A stretch of DNA of 64,000 nucleotides. Origin: Saprospiraceae bacterium. GTDB taxonomy: Bacteria; Bacteroidota; Bacteroidia; Chitinophagales; Saprospiraceae. The notes beneath the pieces were generated by a model. It had not been told where the DNA came from and did no database searches. It saw only the letters and a program-made list of their open reading frames with translations. The DNA lies in NCBI GenBank assembly GCA_027488935.1, contig JAIYAP010000073.1, positions 19,619 through 83,618 on the forward strand. Reading direction: 5' to 3'. This document shows positions 44,247-52,386 of this stretch, one piece after another (position 1 is the first letter of the stretch; each line of letters opens with the position of its first letter). Position numbers and translations under genes: made by a program.

Positions 44247-45752
44247 TCAGAATCCTTCTTTTTCTGGTTGGCGATATTTCAACCAGAAGCGCTGGAGCAG
44301 TTTTAACTCATAAGGGCGCTGGTATAGTTGATTTCGATAGCGCCATGAGGCCACGTTTCGGATCGTTTTTCGCTGAAAATTGCTTAATTTGGTATCTGTA
44401 ACGGTTGGGTAGTAGGCGTTCAGGACGGTTTCAAAATCCTTGATTTTACGCACGATGCGCGGTGTCAGCCAGGGTGTAAGCGGGTTCTTTCGCAAGTCGA
44501 ACTGCTCCCAGGCAGGTGCGAGCCAGTCTTCCAGTTTCTGGGGGAAAGCAAATCCTTGCTCCTTGACTTTTTTAAACATTTCGGAGCCTTCAGTGGGAAC
44601 CGGGCTGTAAATGTAAATGATGATCTCGGTGTCGGGGTTGATTTCTTTAACCTGACGGATAAAGTTGATCTCTGATTCCACTTGTTTCAACGAGGCGGGT
44701 TCATTGGCGGCGGGCCATCCAAGTACGAAGGAGTATTCGGGGATTATACCGAATTGTTTCAGCCTTTTGGCAAAATGCAGGATTTGGGCTCCAGACTGCT
44801 TGCCACCTTTGTCCATGAATTCCAGCAATTGGTCGCTGCCCGATTCTGCGCCAAAAAAGATCATTTTACAACCCGAATCCCGCATGAGGGCCAGGCTTTC
44901 ATCGGAGTACTTGTCCACGGTATCTATACGTGCTTCACCCCACCAGGATATACCTTCGTTTTTGATCAATTGCGCAAAAGCGACGGTTCTTTTTTCAGAA
45001 ACAAAAAAGTTGTTGTCATGAAATTCGATGGCGTCACCACCGTAGGTTTCTTTTAGGTATTTAATGTCTTTGTAGATGTTTTCGGCAGATTTTCCGTTCC
45101 ATTTACCTTGATATATGGGTACTACCGCACAGAAAGAGCATTTAAACGGGCAACCAAAGCTGCTGTGGTAGGCAATGGTTCGCTTGCCCATAAAGCTTTT
45201 TCCCAGGTATCGAGGCAACGGATAAAAGCGGCCCAGTTGCTCATAAGGCAGGTCAGGCAATTCGTCGTATGGGTATAAATTGACTTTAGGTGTTCTAATC
45301 AATTGGCCAGCACGCAGAAAAACAAGGTTGTGGATGTCATCCATCGGTTTGTTTTCCAGAATAGCATCGATCAGGTCGGGAAAGGCTTTGTCGCCAGGTC
45401 CGTTGACCACAAAATCCACATAGCCCGACGCCAGGGTAGTCTCGGCGTGATTAGAAGGAAAATATCCACCCCAAACGGTTACAACTTCCGGAAATTCCCG
45501 GCGAATCATTTTGGTGATTGAAATCGCCTGGCGCAATTGGGGCCCAGGCATGACAGTAGCGGCAAAAAATTTGAAAGCCCCTGTCAGCAGGTAATCCTTT
45601 ATTTTTTGGGTGGGATCGGCTTCCAGGTTTCCATCCACGAATACCCACGGATATTTCCCTTCAATACTTGCGGCGACCTGCAATATGGAGTTCGGGATTC
45701 TGGCTTTGTAGTCGGTTGCCCGGGGATTGAAGAGGAGAATCTCGTTGTTCAT
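44247..45752 (-). CDS. cobalamin-binding radical SAM enzyme
   Basis: A 501-residue enzyme with an N-terminal B12-binding region (about 1-165, ATVMPGPQLRQAISITKMIRR, TVWGGYFPSNHAETTLASG, VNGPGDKAFPDLIDAI). The radical SAM core has its iron-sulfur cysteines in SSFGCPFKCSFCAVVP (CxxxCxxC, near residue 205), followed by IEFHDNNFFVSEKRTVAF and FFGAESGSDQLLEFM. This is the layout of class B methylases and of enzymes that act on lipids or cell-wall parts; the substrate is unknown. A remnant of a second copy lies directly upstream. Confidence 0.85.
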   Translation of the reverse strand: MNNEILLFNPRATDYKARIPNSILQVAASIEGKYPWVFVDGNLEADPTQKIKDYLLTGAFKFFAATVMPGPQLRQAISITKMIRREFPEVVTVWGGYFPSNHAETTLASGYVDFVVNGPGDKAFPDLIDAILENKPMDDIHNLVFLRAGQLIRTPKVNLYPYDELPDLPYEQLGRFYPLPRYLGKSFMGKRTIAYHSSFGCPFKCSFCAVVPIYQGKWNGKSAENIYKDIKYLKETYGGDAIEFHDNNFFVSEKRTVAFAQLIKNEGISWWGEARIDTVDKYSDESLALMRDSGCKMIFFGAESGSDQLLEFMDKGGKQSGAQILHFAKRLKQFGIIPEYSFVLGWPAANEPASLKQVESEINFIRQVKEINPDTEIIIYIYSPVPTEGSEMFKKVKEQGFAFPQKLEDWLAPAWEQFDLRKNPLTPWLTPRIVRKIKDFETVLNAYYPTVTDTKLSNFQRKTIRNVASWRYRNQLYQRPYELKLLQRFWLKYRQPEKEGF

Positions 45753-45828
45753 TTAGAATCAGATTTGGAATCATTGAAAAAATGTCGGTTGCTCGGGGAT
45801 GAAAGAGGAAGTTCTCGTCGGCGGTCAT
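45752..45828 (-). pseudogene. remnant of the 5' end of a duplicated radical SAM gene
   Basis: The reading from ATG 45828, ENFLFHPRATDIFSMIPNL, is clearly related to the start of the intact neighbour, NEILLFNPRATDYKARIPNS. The two share a run ATCCCCGxGCAACCGAC at DNA level. The homology stops where the intact gene begins, and the frame then runs out of phase over it. Too short to be functional. Confidence 0.65.
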
Positions 45829-45937
45829 ATTATTAATTCGTTGATCATCTGTTGGATTACTATCCACACGCTCGCAGCCGATGGTTAGGGTTATTTTATG
45901 CGCAAACTTAATTAATTTCTTTGCAAGGCTTTTACAT

Positions 45938-46978
45938 TTAAACCCCCAGCAAAACCCTGGCATGTTCAACCACCATTTCGGGTGTGATCCTCGCAAGACA
46001 ACGATTATCACCCCACATACAAATTATGCTGTGGCAGTTTCCGCATTGAAGATCATCGGAAGTAAAGACATAGGATTTTTTTCCAAGCGGCCTGCCCCAA
46101 TAGCTGGGAGAAGCGCCCAAAAAACCTATTGTTGGCACCTGATTAACCCAACTGGCATGTAATAATCCACCATCATCCGATACGGAGAGGTTGACCCGAC
46201 GTATAATATTAAACACCTCTTTAGTGGAAGTTTGGCCAATTAAGTTGATACAACTAGCACCTAATTCTTTTGATAAAAAATGAGTTTTTTGAAAAAGTGT
46301 AGAATAGCCCAACAGTAAAAACTTGGTATTTTCATCAACTTGTGTGCGCCATAAACGGGCGAATGTCAGGTATTTTTCCTCCCCCCATTGCCGTGTTGGA
46401 AATCCGCCACAAGGATTGAGCAGAATCAATTGGTCGCTGCCATTCCATCCTTTTTCAGTGAGCTTTTCTAATCCGGTCTGTTCGTCGCGCAAGGTAATTT
46501 TAGGACTGACTTCAATTTGGGCCAGGCCAAGCGCATTAACCGTATTTTGATAGCGCTGCAGCACATGTATTTTTGAATACCGGTCGAATTGGGTCCATGC
46601 TGCTGGAAAAAGCGCCAGCCGTGCTGTTCTGGAATGGATATTATTTTGCAAATCCACTACGGCATCATAAGCTTCCCTCAACAATGCAGGATAAACCGCT
46701 AAAAGATCGAAGGCCATTGGCCAACCGCCTTGTGCATGTTTTAAGGTATAAACCTTCTTGAAAACTGGCATATTCAGCGGTAATTCGGAATATGCGCTAC
46801 AAATCAATAAGTGTAGTTCAACCTCAGGAAACGAATCTTTCAAGGCTTCGGCAGCCGGGAAAGATACCAGCGCGTCTCCAAAAGCATGAAAGCGGATAAA
46901 TAGTATTTTATTAGGAAGATTTTTGCCCCGCCAAGGACGCGCCTGAATTGGCTCTGATTCCGGAAAGATGAACTTCAT
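45938..46978 (-). CDS. family 9 glycosyltransferase (heptosyltransferase-like)
   Basis: A 346-residue GT-B enzyme. It begins with KILFIRFHAFGDALVSFPAAEALK near residue 25, then the acceptor domain, and LILLNPCGGFPTRQWGEEKYLTFARLW. The nucleotide-sugar site NLSVSDDGGLLHASWVNQVPTIGFLG is near residue 280. A cysteine-rich late segment (DDLQCGNCHSIICMWGDNRC) is common in this family. It transfers a heptose or similar sugar to lipid A core or a surface glycan. It is first in the minus-strand run with the radical SAM, deacetylase and GNAT genes. Confidence 0.85.
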   Translation of the reverse strand: MKFIFPESEPIQARPWRGKNLPNKILFIRFHAFGDALVSFPAAEALKDSFPEVELHLLICSAYSELPLNMPVFKKVYTLKHAQGGWPMAFDLLAVYPALLREAYDAVVDLQNNIHSRTARLALFPAAWTQFDRYSKIHVLQRYQNTVNALGLAQIEVSPKITLRDEQTGLEKLTEKGWNGSDQLILLNPCGGFPTRQWGEEKYLTFARLWRTQVDENTKFLLLGYSTLFQKTHFLSKELGASCINLIGQTSTKEVFNIIRRVNLSVSDDGGLLHASWVNQVPTIGFLGASPSYWGRPLGKKSYVFTSDDLQCGNCHSIICMWGDNRCLARITPEMVVEHARVLLGV

Positions 46979-47028
46979 ATACTAATATATACCTTTTATA
47001 GATGAGTCATCTTCGTCAGCATAAACAT

Positions 47029-47919
47029 TTAGTCGATGTAACGCTTGGTCAGTCCGTCGTAAAAATCAATGCGGCGGTCGCGGAAAAAAGGCCAGATGCG
47101 GCGTACATCTTCAGTACGTTGTTTGTCGATTTCCAACACGACATTTTCTTCGCGGTGCGGGCTGGTTTGGAGGAGCACTTCACCTTGCGGACCGGCAACA
47201 AAACTTTGTCCCCAGAATTCGATGCCATTGGTAACGCCCGTCCAATCTGGTTCGGTTCCTACCCGATTCACCGCAATTACTGGAAGCCCATTGGCCACCG
47301 CATGTCCGCGCTGGATGGTAAACCAGGCCCCATGTTGGCGTTCTTTTTCGGCCGGGGTATCGGTGCTTTCCCAGCCAATGGCCGTCGGGTAGATGAGTAT
47401 TTCGGCACCGGCCAAGGCCATTAAACGGGCTGCTTCAGGGTACCATTGATCCCAACAAACCAGCACGCCCAATTTACCCACGGACGTCTGAATCGGTTGA
47501 AAACCCATATCGCCGGGCGTGAAATAGAATTTTTCGTAATACGCGGGGTCGTCTGGAATATGCATTTTCCGGTACTTGCCCGCGATGGAGCCATCTTTTT
47601 CGAACACCACGGCCGTATTGTGGTAAAGACCGGGTGCGCGTTTTTCGAACAATGAACTGACCAAAACGACGCCGTGTTCTTTGGCCGCAGCACTAAATAC
47701 GTCCGTATCGGGTCCGGGAATAGGTTCGGCAAGGTCAAACATGGCGGTTTCTTCGGCCTGGCAAAAGTAGATACCGCAGTGTAATTCCTGTAAAATGACC
47801 AATTCGGCCCCTTTGGCGGCACATTCAGCGATACCTGCGATGGATTTAGCAATATTTGCCTGTTTGTCGGTAGAGCAAGTTTGCTGCACAAGACCGACGT
47901 TTATTTTCTTGGATGCCAT
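47029..47919 (-). CDS. aguB: N-carbamoylputrescine amidase
   Basis: A 296-residue nitrilase-fold enzyme with the catalytic triad E45 (LQELHCGIYF), K118 (KYRKMHIPDD) and C155 (LVCWDQWYPEAARLM). The end segment DVRRIWPFFRDRRIDFYDGL agrees with the family. It hydrolyses N-carbamoylputrescine to putrescine, CO2 and ammonia. The ATG at 47919 is used rather than an upstream GTG. It follows aguA by 36 bases, so the two steps from agmatine are encoded together. Confidence 0.93.
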   Translation of the reverse strand: MASKKINVGLVQQTCSTDKQANIAKSIAGIAECAAKGAELVILQELHCGIYFCQAEETAMFDLAEPIPGPDTDVFSAAAKEHGVVLVSSLFEKRAPGLYHNTAVVFEKDGSIAGKYRKMHIPDDPAYYEKFYFTPGDMGFQPIQTSVGKLGVLVCWDQWYPEAARLMALAGAEILIYPTAIGWESTDTPAEKERQHGAWFTIQRGHAVANGLPVIAVNRVGTEPDWTGVTNGIEFWGQSFVAGPQGEVLLQTSPHREENVVLEIDKQRTEDVRRIWPFFRDRRIDFYDGLTKRYID

Positions 47920-47955
47920 GGGCACGGATTTTTACTTTTAAAAACGGGATTGAAT

Positions 47956-48960
47956 TTAAACGACACCCACTGGGTACTGCATGGTAACACAGTGGAGCGA
48001 ACCATGTTGCAAAATCAAGGGACTACAATTGATGCCGATAATTTCATGTGCCGGGAAAATGTCTTTAAAAATAGTCAACGCGGCTTCATCTTGGGGCACA
48101 TTATAGGTTGGTACCAATACTGCGCCATTGATAATCAAGAAGTTGGCATAGGTCGCGGGTAGTCGGTGGCCGTCTTCGTCATAACAGGCATCTGGCCAGG
48201 GCAGGGGCACGAGTTGCATATCCGCCTCTTTTTTCAGTTCGGCCTCCATTTTTTGCAGGGCGTCGAAATGTTCATCGTTTGGGTCGGTGCAACGGACGTA
48301 TGCGATGGTATTGGCGTTGCAAAACCGCGCAAGGGTATCAATGTGGGAATCAGTATCATCGCCGGCGAGGTAGCCGTGGTGCAACCAAATGATCCGTTCG
48401 ACGCCAAACAGCACTTTCAACAGCGACTCAAGGGCACCTTGCGAAAGATGCGGGTTGCGGTTAGGAGAAAGCATACACTCGGTAGTGGACATGAGCACCC
48501 CCGCGCCGTTGCTTTCGATGGCCCCGCCTTCGAGTGCCAAGCCACCCGGCAACAGCATCGCATTAAATATACCCTTTTTATGTAAAGCACTGGTGATCAA
48601 ATTATCCTTATTCGCTGGAAATTTTAAGCCCCAGCCATTAAAGACAAAATCCAGGACAACCTGTGTGCCATTCGATTCATTTTCGACGGTAATACCGCCG
48701 TGGTCGCGGGCCCAGGTATCGTTGGAATCACAGTCGACCAGGATCAGCCGGTCGTCCGGAATGTTGGAAAGCAATTTCCGGGTGGCTGCTACATCCTTAC
48801 AAACGACCAATACTTTTTCAAAACGCGCAATGGTTTCGGCGATTTCGATAAAACAAGGCAACACTTGATCCATAACAGCCGCCCAATCGGTATCGGCATG
48901 GGGAAAAGTGAGTTGAACCGCGCTTTGCGGCTCCCATTCTGCGGGCAAACGATATTTCAT
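47956..48960 (-). CDS. aguA: agmatine deiminase
   Basis: The 334-residue guanidine-modifying enzyme shows MKYRLPAEWEPQSAVQLTFPH, DTWARDHGGITVE, LEGGAIESNGAG, HHGYLAGDDTDSHIDTLARF, and the nucleophilic cysteine C324 in HGSLHCVTMQYP. It turns agmatine into N-carbamoylputrescine. A TACCTTTG -7 element on the minus strand sits 4 bases before the ATG, so the transcript should lack a leader. With aguB it forms a putrescine route that needs arginine decarboxylase, not seen in the window. Confidence 0.95.
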   Translation of the reverse strand: MKYRLPAEWEPQSAVQLTFPHADTDWAAVMDQVLPCFIEIAETIARFEKVLVVCKDVAATRKLLSNIPDDRLILVDCDSNDTWARDHGGITVENESNGTQVVLDFVFNGWGLKFPANKDNLITSALHKKGIFNAMLLPGGLALEGGAIESNGAGVLMSTTECMLSPNRNPHLSQGALESLLKVLFGVERIIWLHHGYLAGDDTDSHIDTLARFCNANTIAYVRCTDPNDEHFDALQKMEAELKKEADMQLVPLPWPDACYDEDGHRLPATYANFLIINGAVLVPTYNVPQDEAALTIFKDIFPAHEIIGINCSPLILQHGSLHCVTMQYPVGVV

Positions 48961-48964
48961 GGCA

Positions 48965-48972
48965 CAAAGGTA
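48965..48972 (-). promoter_or_regulatory. -7 element of aguA-aguB
   Basis: TACCTTTG on the minus strand, 4 bases ahead of the aguA start codon; no clear -33 partner. Confidence 0.5.
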
Positions 48973-48989
48973 CGCGGTGTTTTAAAAAA

Positions 48990-51900
48990 CTATTTGATTA
49001 CCTGCGCCGGTTCATTATTTTTTGCAAAAATGTAGGCCGTTTTTTTGCCTACCTGCACGGGACGAATCCGGCGAGTTGGGCCTTTTACCAGTACCTTGCC
49101 CATGGGTTGCACTTCCAGCTGGCCGTGGGGGCCTATGTGCAATATTTTCCCATAAAATGCATCGTAACGGCCCATTTCGATGTTGGATTCGTAAAAATTG
49201 CCCCCCAGGAGTACTTCTTTATTGCCGTCACCGTCTATGTCCGACCAATGTGCAGCAGTTAGTGCGCTCCATTGCAGGGCAGCTGGCAAATCGTAGGCTT
49301 TAAATTCAAGTCCTTTGCCGGTATTTTCAAAGTAGCGGCTATGGAGGCAATCGACGCTGCGTTGCACCGATTTGCTCAGTTTTTCTTTGCCAAAAAGATC
49401 TGAAAGACTGAGTTTTGCATATTCTTTGGCGTATAATATTTTCTTTTTCAGGCCCGGCAAGGCTTTAATCATTTCGTCGTGGTTGGCAAACGGCAATTCA
49501 CGTCCATCGAGGTAATAACTCAAAATGGATTCTGATTGGCCGTTTTCATCAAAATCTGCCACATACAAGCGGACTGGTTCTTTTTCTGAGGCATGGAAAC
49601 GGCTGTTTTTGCCCAAATTTCCGGCCAGCAGGTCTATGTCGCCATCGCCATCAAAGTCGGCGGGTAACACAAAATTCCACCAACCACTGCCCGTTGCGAG
49701 TGCCTTTTTTTCAAAATTGCCCCCATTATTTACGAAAACAGTGATCGGTTCCCATTCGATGGCCAGTACCAAATCCTGATCGCCATCCTGGTCAATATCC
49801 GTCCAGGCGCCTCCTTTTACCAGCCCGGCTTCCTGCAGTTGCGGTGCGCGTAGGGTGGTCACTTCTTCAAATTTTCCATTTCCCATGTTTTGCAACAGGC
49901 AGGATTTGGGGGTGATGCCATACTTCCAGGGTTCGGCCCGGGCCCCAAAAAACAGGTCGGGTAAGCCATCGCCATTAAAATCGGCGGGCAAAACACAGGA
50001 GGCGGTCATGTAAATGTTTGGAAAATCGGTGGCGCGTGTAAAATTGCCTTTTCCATCATTGCGGTAAAGCCGTTGTTGCATGGCTTCATCAGTGTCCCGG
50101 AATTCGTTGCCACCCGAGGCGATCACCAAATCCAGGTCGCCATCTTTTTCTACATCGATCAAAACGGCATCTACATCCTCAAACAAACTGTCGGCAAGGA
50201 GGGCTTCGGGTGTTTTCAGGATAAATTTACCGGCTTTTGTTTGCAAGTATAGGGCTGCGCGTTCGCGTTTGGCACTTCCGAAAAACACATCTTCAAGGCC
50301 GTCGCCGTTGATGTCGCCTACTGCCAGGGCGGGTCCTTCGCGGGAAACCATCCAGGGAATGAGTTTTTCGCGGTTAAATTCGACGAAACTGTTTTCAACA
50401 TGTTGGTGTCCCAAGCCCAAATCAGCGGTAACATCTTTTAGGGGGACGTATGGAATATTGTATTTTTGCCAGCGGTCGAGGTCTAATTTGGGAAGGCCCT
50501 TTTGCCAACTCAAATTGACCGTTTTATTGGAATTCCAGGATTCCAGCCGTTGGTACGTGTTGTCTGGCCAAATGACCAGCACCGAATCGATGCTTGTCGG
50601 ATCACCCAGGCCAATGTGTAGGGGAATTTGGGCACTCGACAAAAAGCCCCGCACGGGATAGGATTCGGCGCTTAAAATAGATTGGTCCTTTTTATACACC
50701 AGTACGCGGGCACCAATGGCGTTTATATTATTTTCGGAGCCTTTTAAAGCCAGCGATAGGAAATTACCTTGCGTTTTTTTATTTTCTGTTACTAAATTTT
50801 TATATATAAATGGCTCATTTTCAATATTATTGACGATAATATCCAGGTCGCCGTCATTATCAAGATCGGCATAAATGGCTCCATTGGAAAAGCTGGGCAA
50901 ATCGCCTTCAATCTGCAATTTCAGGTCGTTGAACTGTAGTTTGCCGCCGTTGTGGTAAAACTTGTTGGGAATTTTGATGCGCGGCATTTTCTCCACAATA
51001 TCCAGTTCCTGCTCCTGTACGTGGTTGGTATTGTCTTTCAACTTCAACTCCCGGTCTTCCTGAAATTTCACATAATCGATATCATTCATGCGACGGGGAA
51101 TGCCGTTGCTTACGAACAAGTCTTTGTAGCCGTCTTCATCAAAATCGAGCATCAGGGCCGACCAGGACCAGTCGGTAGCGGCGATGCCGGAAAACAAGCC
51201 AATTTCGCTAAAAGTACCGTCCGTATTGTTCAGTTGAAGGTTGTTGCGGGTATATTGGTATGCGTATCCGATGTTGATTTTATGGTTAAACAGGTCGTAC
51301 GTATCCTCGCCCAGTGAACTTTTCAGGATAAACGGATCTTCGGGCAACATATCAAGCGAGAAAATTTCCGACCAGCCATCGTTGTTTACATCGGCAATTT
51401 CAACGCCCATGGTAAATTGGCTGGTGTGCATAAGTGCCTCCCGGCTCATTTCCTTAAAAGTTCCGTTGCGCTGGTTGATGTAGAGGTAGTCGTTTTCATG
51501 AAAATCGTTGCCAATGTACAAATCCGGGTAACCATCGTTGTTGACATCGCCCGCCACAACGCCCAAACCGTAGCCGATCACGTTGCTTAAAATGCCGGAG
51601 TTGGGGGTTACATCCACAAAACCGCCCTTGTCGCTGCCATCGGGTTGCCGTACCAAGGGGCCGTCGTTGCGCAACAATTTATCGCCCGCCAGTGGGTGCG
51701 TTACGTCGGCAAAGGTTTTACGCGGACCAAACGTGCCATTGTGGTGTACCGAATGGTTGAGTTGAAACAAATCGAGGTCGCCATCCAGGTCGTAATCAAA
51801 AAACACCGCTTGGGTGGCAAAACCGACTAAATCCAATTTGTAATAAATGGCCTCATCGGCATACACCGGAACACCGTTGTCGATGCTTTTGCACACAAAC

Positions 51901-52364
51901 AACTGGTTTTGGCCCTTAATATTTTGATATTCTCCAAGTTGTCCCACGTACAGATCGAGCATACCGTCATTATTGATATCCACAACACTTACGCCGGTGG
52001 TCCAGCCATCCATGCCTGCCATGCCCGCTTGCTCGGTAATATCTTTGAATTTGAGGTTTCCTTCATTGAGGAACATCTTATTCGGGCCCATGTTGCTGGT
52101 AAAATACAAATCGACCAGGCCATCGTTGTTAAAATCGCCCGCAGCAACCCCGCCTCCGTTAAAAAAATACATGTAGTTAAACACGTTAAAGGCACCGCTT
52201 TGCCGCAAAACATTTTCAAAATCGAGGCCTGTTACGTCTTTGCGCAACAATTGAAAAACGGGATCACCACTTTTCGATTTTTGACAAGCCGTAAAAAAAA
52301 CAGCCACAACAACCCAGCATAGGAGTTGCAAACCCATTCGACGCACATTTATTTTATAATACAT
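48990..52364 (-). CDS. FG-GAP/VCBS-repeat lipoprotein with ASPIC/UnbV domain, copy 2
   Basis: A 1124-residue lipoprotein (lipobox ending FTAC, cysteine near residue 27). It has many calcium-type FG-GAP repeats: GDFNNDGLVDLYFTSNMG, DINNDGMLDLYVG, DVNNDGYPDLYIGNDFHENDYL, DLDNDGDLDIIVNNI. An ASPIC/UnbV module (GFLSSAQIPLHIGLG...SVLVIWPDNTYQRLE) sits near residue 560-620, and further repeats fill the C-terminal half. It should form beta-propellers on the cell surface, attached through its lipid. It starts 22 bases after a longer paralogue and lies downstream of SusC/SusD. An enzymatic role is not visible; glycan binding is inferred. Confidence 0.87.
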   Translation of the reverse strand: MYYKINVRRMGLQLLCWVVVAVFFTACQKSKSGDPVFQLLRKDVTGLDFENVLRQSGAFNVFNYMYFFNGGGVAAGDFNNDGLVDLYFTSNMGPNKMFLNEGNLKFKDITEQAGMAGMDGWTTGVSVVDINNDGMLDLYVGQLGEYQNIKGQNQLFVCKSIDNGVPVYADEAIYYKLDLVGFATQAVFFDYDLDGDLDLFQLNHSVHHNGTFGPRKTFADVTHPLAGDKLLRNDGPLVRQPDGSDKGGFVDVTPNSGILSNVIGYGLGVVAGDVNNDGYPDLYIGNDFHENDYLYINQRNGTFKEMSREALMHTSQFTMGVEIADVNNDGWSEIFSLDMLPEDPFILKSSLGEDTYDLFNHKINIGYAYQYTRNNLQLNNTDGTFSEIGLFSGIAATDWSWSALMLDFDEDGYKDLFVSNGIPRRMNDIDYVKFQEDRELKLKDNTNHVQEQELDIVEKMPRIKIPNKFYHNGGKLQFNDLKLQIEGDLPSFSNGAIYADLDNDGDLDIIVNNIENEPFIYKNLVTENKKTQGNFLSLALKGSENNINAIGARVLVYKKDQSILSAESYPVRGFLSSAQIPLHIGLGDPTSIDSVLVIWPDNTYQRLESWNSNKTVNLSWQKGLPKLDLDRWQKYNIPYVPLKDVTADLGLGHQHVENSFVEFNREKLIPWMVSREGPALAVGDINGDGLEDVFFGSAKRERAALYLQTKAGKFILKTPEALLADSLFEDVDAVLIDVEKDGDLDLVIASGGNEFRDTDEAMQQRLYRNDGKGNFTRATDFPNIYMTASCVLPADFNGDGLPDLFFGARAEPWKYGITPKSCLLQNMGNGKFEEVTTLRAPQLQEAGLVKGGAWTDIDQDGDQDLVLAIEWEPITVFVNNGGNFEKKALATGSGWWNFVLPADFDGDGDIDLLAGNLGKNSRFHASEKEPVRLYVADFDENGQSESILSYYLDGRELPFANHDEMIKALPGLKKKILYAKEYAKLSLSDLFGKEKLSKSVQRSVDCLHSRYFENTGKGLEFKAYDLPAALQWSALTAAHWSDIDGDGNKEVLLGGNFYESNIEMGRYDAFYGKILHIGPHGQLEVQPMGKVLVKGPTRRIRPVQVGKKTAYIFAKNNEPAQVIK

Positions 52365-52386
52365 AAAAAACTGTTAATCAATGCTT

